From Geobacter sp. UBA5735 (GTDB lineage: Bacteria; Desulfobacterota; Desulfuromonadia; Geobacterales; Geobacteraceae), in contig DIFZ01000009.1 of NCBI GenBank assembly GCA_002419385.1, forward strand, positions 1-52,077: 52,077 bases of DNA, in the 5' to 3' direction. A program made the position numbers and the translations under genes. Positions 50,372 through 52,077 of this stretch are shown one piece after another. The notes under the pieces are model-generated. The model was not told the origin of the DNA. It searched no databases and saw only the letters and a list, made by a program, of their open reading frames with translations. Position 1 is the first letter of the stretch, and each line of letters starts with the position of its first letter.

Positions 50372-50710
50372 TCAGCCCTCACCGGCACCCCTTGTCTCCC
50401 TGCCGTAGCAGCACAGGGTATCAAGCATCACAGCTGTGAAGCGCAGTTCGTGATCGTTGATCGCTAAAGGCCGTTGTTCCAGTAAGGTTCTCATGCCGTG
50501 AGCGATATTGTCTGACACGATCACGTCGGCCTGTGAAAGCGACTGGAGGTTTCTCACCAGACATGCAATGGTCAGATCATCGGAGATGACCAGAACATTG
50601 ATTCCATTGTCATGAGAATCAGCCCCAGGCGACCTTTGGGAACTTCCGTTGGTATCGAAAATGCCCCGAATATATCGTGCCCTGTTCAGTGCGTCTTCAA
50701 TTCTGCTCAT
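50372..50710 (-). CDS. Short protein with XrtA-kinase-like N-terminus
   Basis: A 112-residue protein, starting at ATG 50710 behind GGCGGGAAC. MSRIEDALNRARYIRG matches the typical first residues of tyrosine-kinase and ATPase proteins of exosortase/polysaccharide loci (MSRIExALxKA). After that comes VLVISDDLTIACLVRNLQSL, then ADVIVSDNIAHGMRTLLEQR, reminiscent of a partial receiver or NTPase core without catalytic residues. There is no Walker motif, so it is not a kinase. It may be a relic, or a small adaptor using the MSRIEDAL helix for docking. The longer reading from 50770 is less likely. Function unknown. Confidence 0.55.
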   Translation of the reverse strand: MSRIEDALNRARYIRGIFDTNGSSQRSPGADSHDNGINVLVISDDLTIACLVRNLQSLSQADVIVSDNIAHGMRTLLEQRPLAINDHELRFTAVMLDTLCCYGRETRGAGEG

Positions 50711-50958
50711 AAGTTCCCGCCTTGGATACAACAGGATATCGGGTGCGACGGCAGGTAAACGCCTTACCATGAGACCGGACTCAATTTCAGGATTACCGGT
50801 TTATACCCAATTACGGAGACATTTGTCAAGCAGGGTTGAGAGATGGGCAAAATTCTAAGACAAAAATAGCAAATGATTTCAGGTCATTTCTCTATCAAGA
50901 CACCCTTAAACAAGCGCCATTCTAGCCTGTCCCCTTTTCCAGACTCAGAAGAAACGGG
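50711..50958. other. Non-coding interval with no recognised gene
   Basis: This 248-base stretch between two minus-strand genes shows no supported gene. It should hold the promoter of the short protein at 50372-50710. No clear terminator hairpin is visible for the TPR gene ending at 50959. Confidence 0.4.
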
Positions 50959-51990
50959 TCAACGGCCCTTGGAGAATTTTTTTGTCAGGTATTCCGCCTC
51001 TTCTGTACGCCCCATCCGCAGCAGGAGCGGCACGAGTCGTTCAGCCGCCTCCTTTGCGTATTTGGGTGAATTGATGAGCTTCGAATAGCTTTCGACAGCA
51101 TTCGTCTTATCATTCATCAGCGTATACAGTTCCCCCTGCATCAGCCTGGCCTGTTCCGGAACCAGGTCGCCCTCTATCATCCTCTCTACCACCTGCAAAG
51201 CTTCAGGCACCCGGCCGGTTTCGGTATAAAGCTGAACGAGGCCGATACCGCAGAGTGGGTTGGCAGGGTTCAATCCTGTTGCCTTGAGCAGAAGTTCCTC
51301 GCAGGTGCCGGAGTCACCGTTGTGAAAACATGCGATTGCTTTCTCGTAGATCAGAAGGTCATTTTCCCTGCCCGGTGACAGGCCCTCGAACACCTGCAAT
51401 GCCTCCGTTCCATGCCCTTCCAGGTTGAGAAGACATCCCTTGGCGAACGCTTCTCCCATTCCTGCGTAACGCTCCGGGAGGTCTCCGGGAAGCGTATGGA
51501 AATAGAGAGCCACCCGGTCTTCTCCGGCAATGGGCTTATCCAAGCCATCGTGTTCTTCGTCTTCTGCCCCGTCTTCACCTTCTTCGCAACTGCCGCAGGC
51601 AGGCATCTCACCGGGATGTGCCTGCTCGGTGACACCGGAATCGAGCTCCCGCAAAAGCCTCTCCGCATGCTCCCTCAGGGCCGGTTCATCCGCCAGTTCC
51701 ATGATGATGCCCAGGTGTTCCCCGGCTTTTTTCCTGTCTCCGCTTGAAATGGCGTACTCCGCCTCGGTCAGGTTCAGGCGGCCCAGCATGTTGCCGGTCA
51801 ACGCGATGTTCCGCCGTATTTCCCCGATCTGGGACAGCAATGCCTGCTCACCGCTCGCCTCCAGCATGCCCAGAGCCTCGCTGTAAGCATTTCTCGCATC
51901 GGCGAAACGCTCGTCAGCCAGGTATTTGTCGCCCTTTTCCAGGTAATGGGTGTAATCTTTTCCGAAGCCGAAAAGTTTCTTTAAAAACAT
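50959..51990 (-). CDS. TPR-repeat protein
   Basis: A 343-residue soluble protein starting at ATG 51990 (MFLKKLFGFGKDYTHYLEKG) behind GAGGAG. TPR motifs are visible: HYLEKGDKYLADERFADARNAYSEAL near the N-terminus, then AEYAISSGDRKKAGEHL, EKAIACFHNGDSGTCEELLL, ATGLNPANPLCGIGLVQLY and LYTLMNDKTNAVESYSKLI. An acidic linker (about 145-170, EEGEDGAEDEEHDGLD) separates an N-terminal from a C-terminal TPR block. There is no signal peptide or membrane segment. TPR arrays bind proteins; the partner is unknown. It starts 62 bases from the terminal repeat. Confidence 0.8.
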   Translation of the reverse strand: MFLKKLFGFGKDYTHYLEKGDKYLADERFADARNAYSEALGMLEASGEQALLSQIGEIRRNIALTGNMLGRLNLTEAEYAISSGDRKKAGEHLGIIMELADEPALREHAERLLRELDSGVTEQAHPGEMPACGSCEEGEDGAEDEEHDGLDKPIAGEDRVALYFHTLPGDLPERYAGMGEAFAKGCLLNLEGHGTEALQVFEGLSPGRENDLLIYEKAIACFHNGDSGTCEELLLKATGLNPANPLCGIGLVQLYTETGRVPEALQVVERMIEGDLVPEQARLMQGELYTLMNDKTNAVESYSKLINSPKYAKEAAERLVPLLLRMGRTEEAEYLTKKFSKGR

Positions 51991-52031
51991 GCGTGCTCCT
52001 CGTAACAAGGGATAATAGGGGTACTTCACAA

Positions 52032-52040
52032 GTTATAGCA
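52032..52040 (-). promoter_or_regulatory. Possible extended -10 promoter of the TPR gene
   Basis: On the minus strand TGC-TATAAC (52032-52040) is a plausible extended -10 box about 40 bases upstream of the start. Its -35 region would fall in or beside the 25-bp terminal repeat, so the repeat may contribute to the promoter. No good -35 box is visible. Confidence 0.35.
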
Positions 52041-52052
52041 GGAAAACAGGGA

Positions 52053-52077
52053 ACAGTCCCGAATGGCACTAGTTTAA
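52053..52077. repeat. Right copy of 25-bp terminal inverted repeat
   Basis: Exact reverse complement of bases 1-25. The adjoining bases (GGGAACAGTCCC) make a slightly longer palindrome at this end than at the left end. See the left copy for interpretation. Confidence 0.85.

Overview
The window reads as chromosomal DNA of a Geobacter-like deltaproteobacterium (Geobacteraceae / Desulfuromonadales). This is inferred from the GC-rich coding style, the gene neighbourhoods (guaBA; miaB with a bifunctional nuclease; leuS-lptE-holA; rnc-radical SAM-era-der; tmk-holB-ricT-metG), a receptor-less chemotaxis-type signalling operon containing a DUF4388/PATAN protein, and RHS/YD-repeat and sorting-signal secreted proteins. 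No rRNA or other decisive species marker is present.

Bases 1 to about 7000 are accessory DNA next to a tRNA-Gly(CCC) gene. They hold a broken C39-like cysteine peptidase, a short mobile-type RadC gene split by an insertion, an AAA+ ATPase and a small gene overlapping it. The insertion is a three-recombinase (RIT-type) element, with ritA, ritB and ritC on the minus strand between 34-bp imperfect inverted repeats. It splits radC exactly inside the HNHPSG metal-binding motif.

Bases 7003 to 21060 are core housekeeping genes. tRNA-Gly, a CCA-adding-type nucleotidyltransferase, yceF-type maf and gph come first, followed by guaBA, then miaB, a DUF151 nuclease and an M42 peptidase. Divergent from miaB is rpsT, followed by convergent holA, lptE and leuS. 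Bases 21347 to 33884 form one long minus-strand signalling operon: a PATAN-REC-GAF-like protein, a CheY-like regulator, CheA, an ExeA-type ATPase, two CheW proteins, a zinc-ribbon receiver, a HEAT-repeat protein, CheR, CheB, a GAF protein and a second CheY-like regulator. There is no chemoreceptor and no flagellar gene, so an alternative output (pili, exopolysaccharide or development-like control) is the simplest reading. Upstream lie der, era, a radical SAM protein and rnc, driven by a good sigma-70 promoter.

Bases 38500 to 44300 encode secreted or surface proteins: a protein with a C-terminal sorting-like tail, a large secreted protein, and an RHS/YD-repeat gene inactivated by an in-frame TGA and a 2-bp insertion. 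Beside the truncated 3' end of the RHS gene is an AT-rich patch with a DUF1493 gene, which looks like a leftover of toxin/immunity exchange. Bases 44756 to 48924 are tmk-holB-ricT-metG with a strong terminator. The right flank carries small secreted proteins, a short MSRIEDAL protein and a TPR protein. The two ends of the window are a perfect 25-bp inverted repeat, probably the edge of a dispersed repeat or insertion sequence at which the contig ends.
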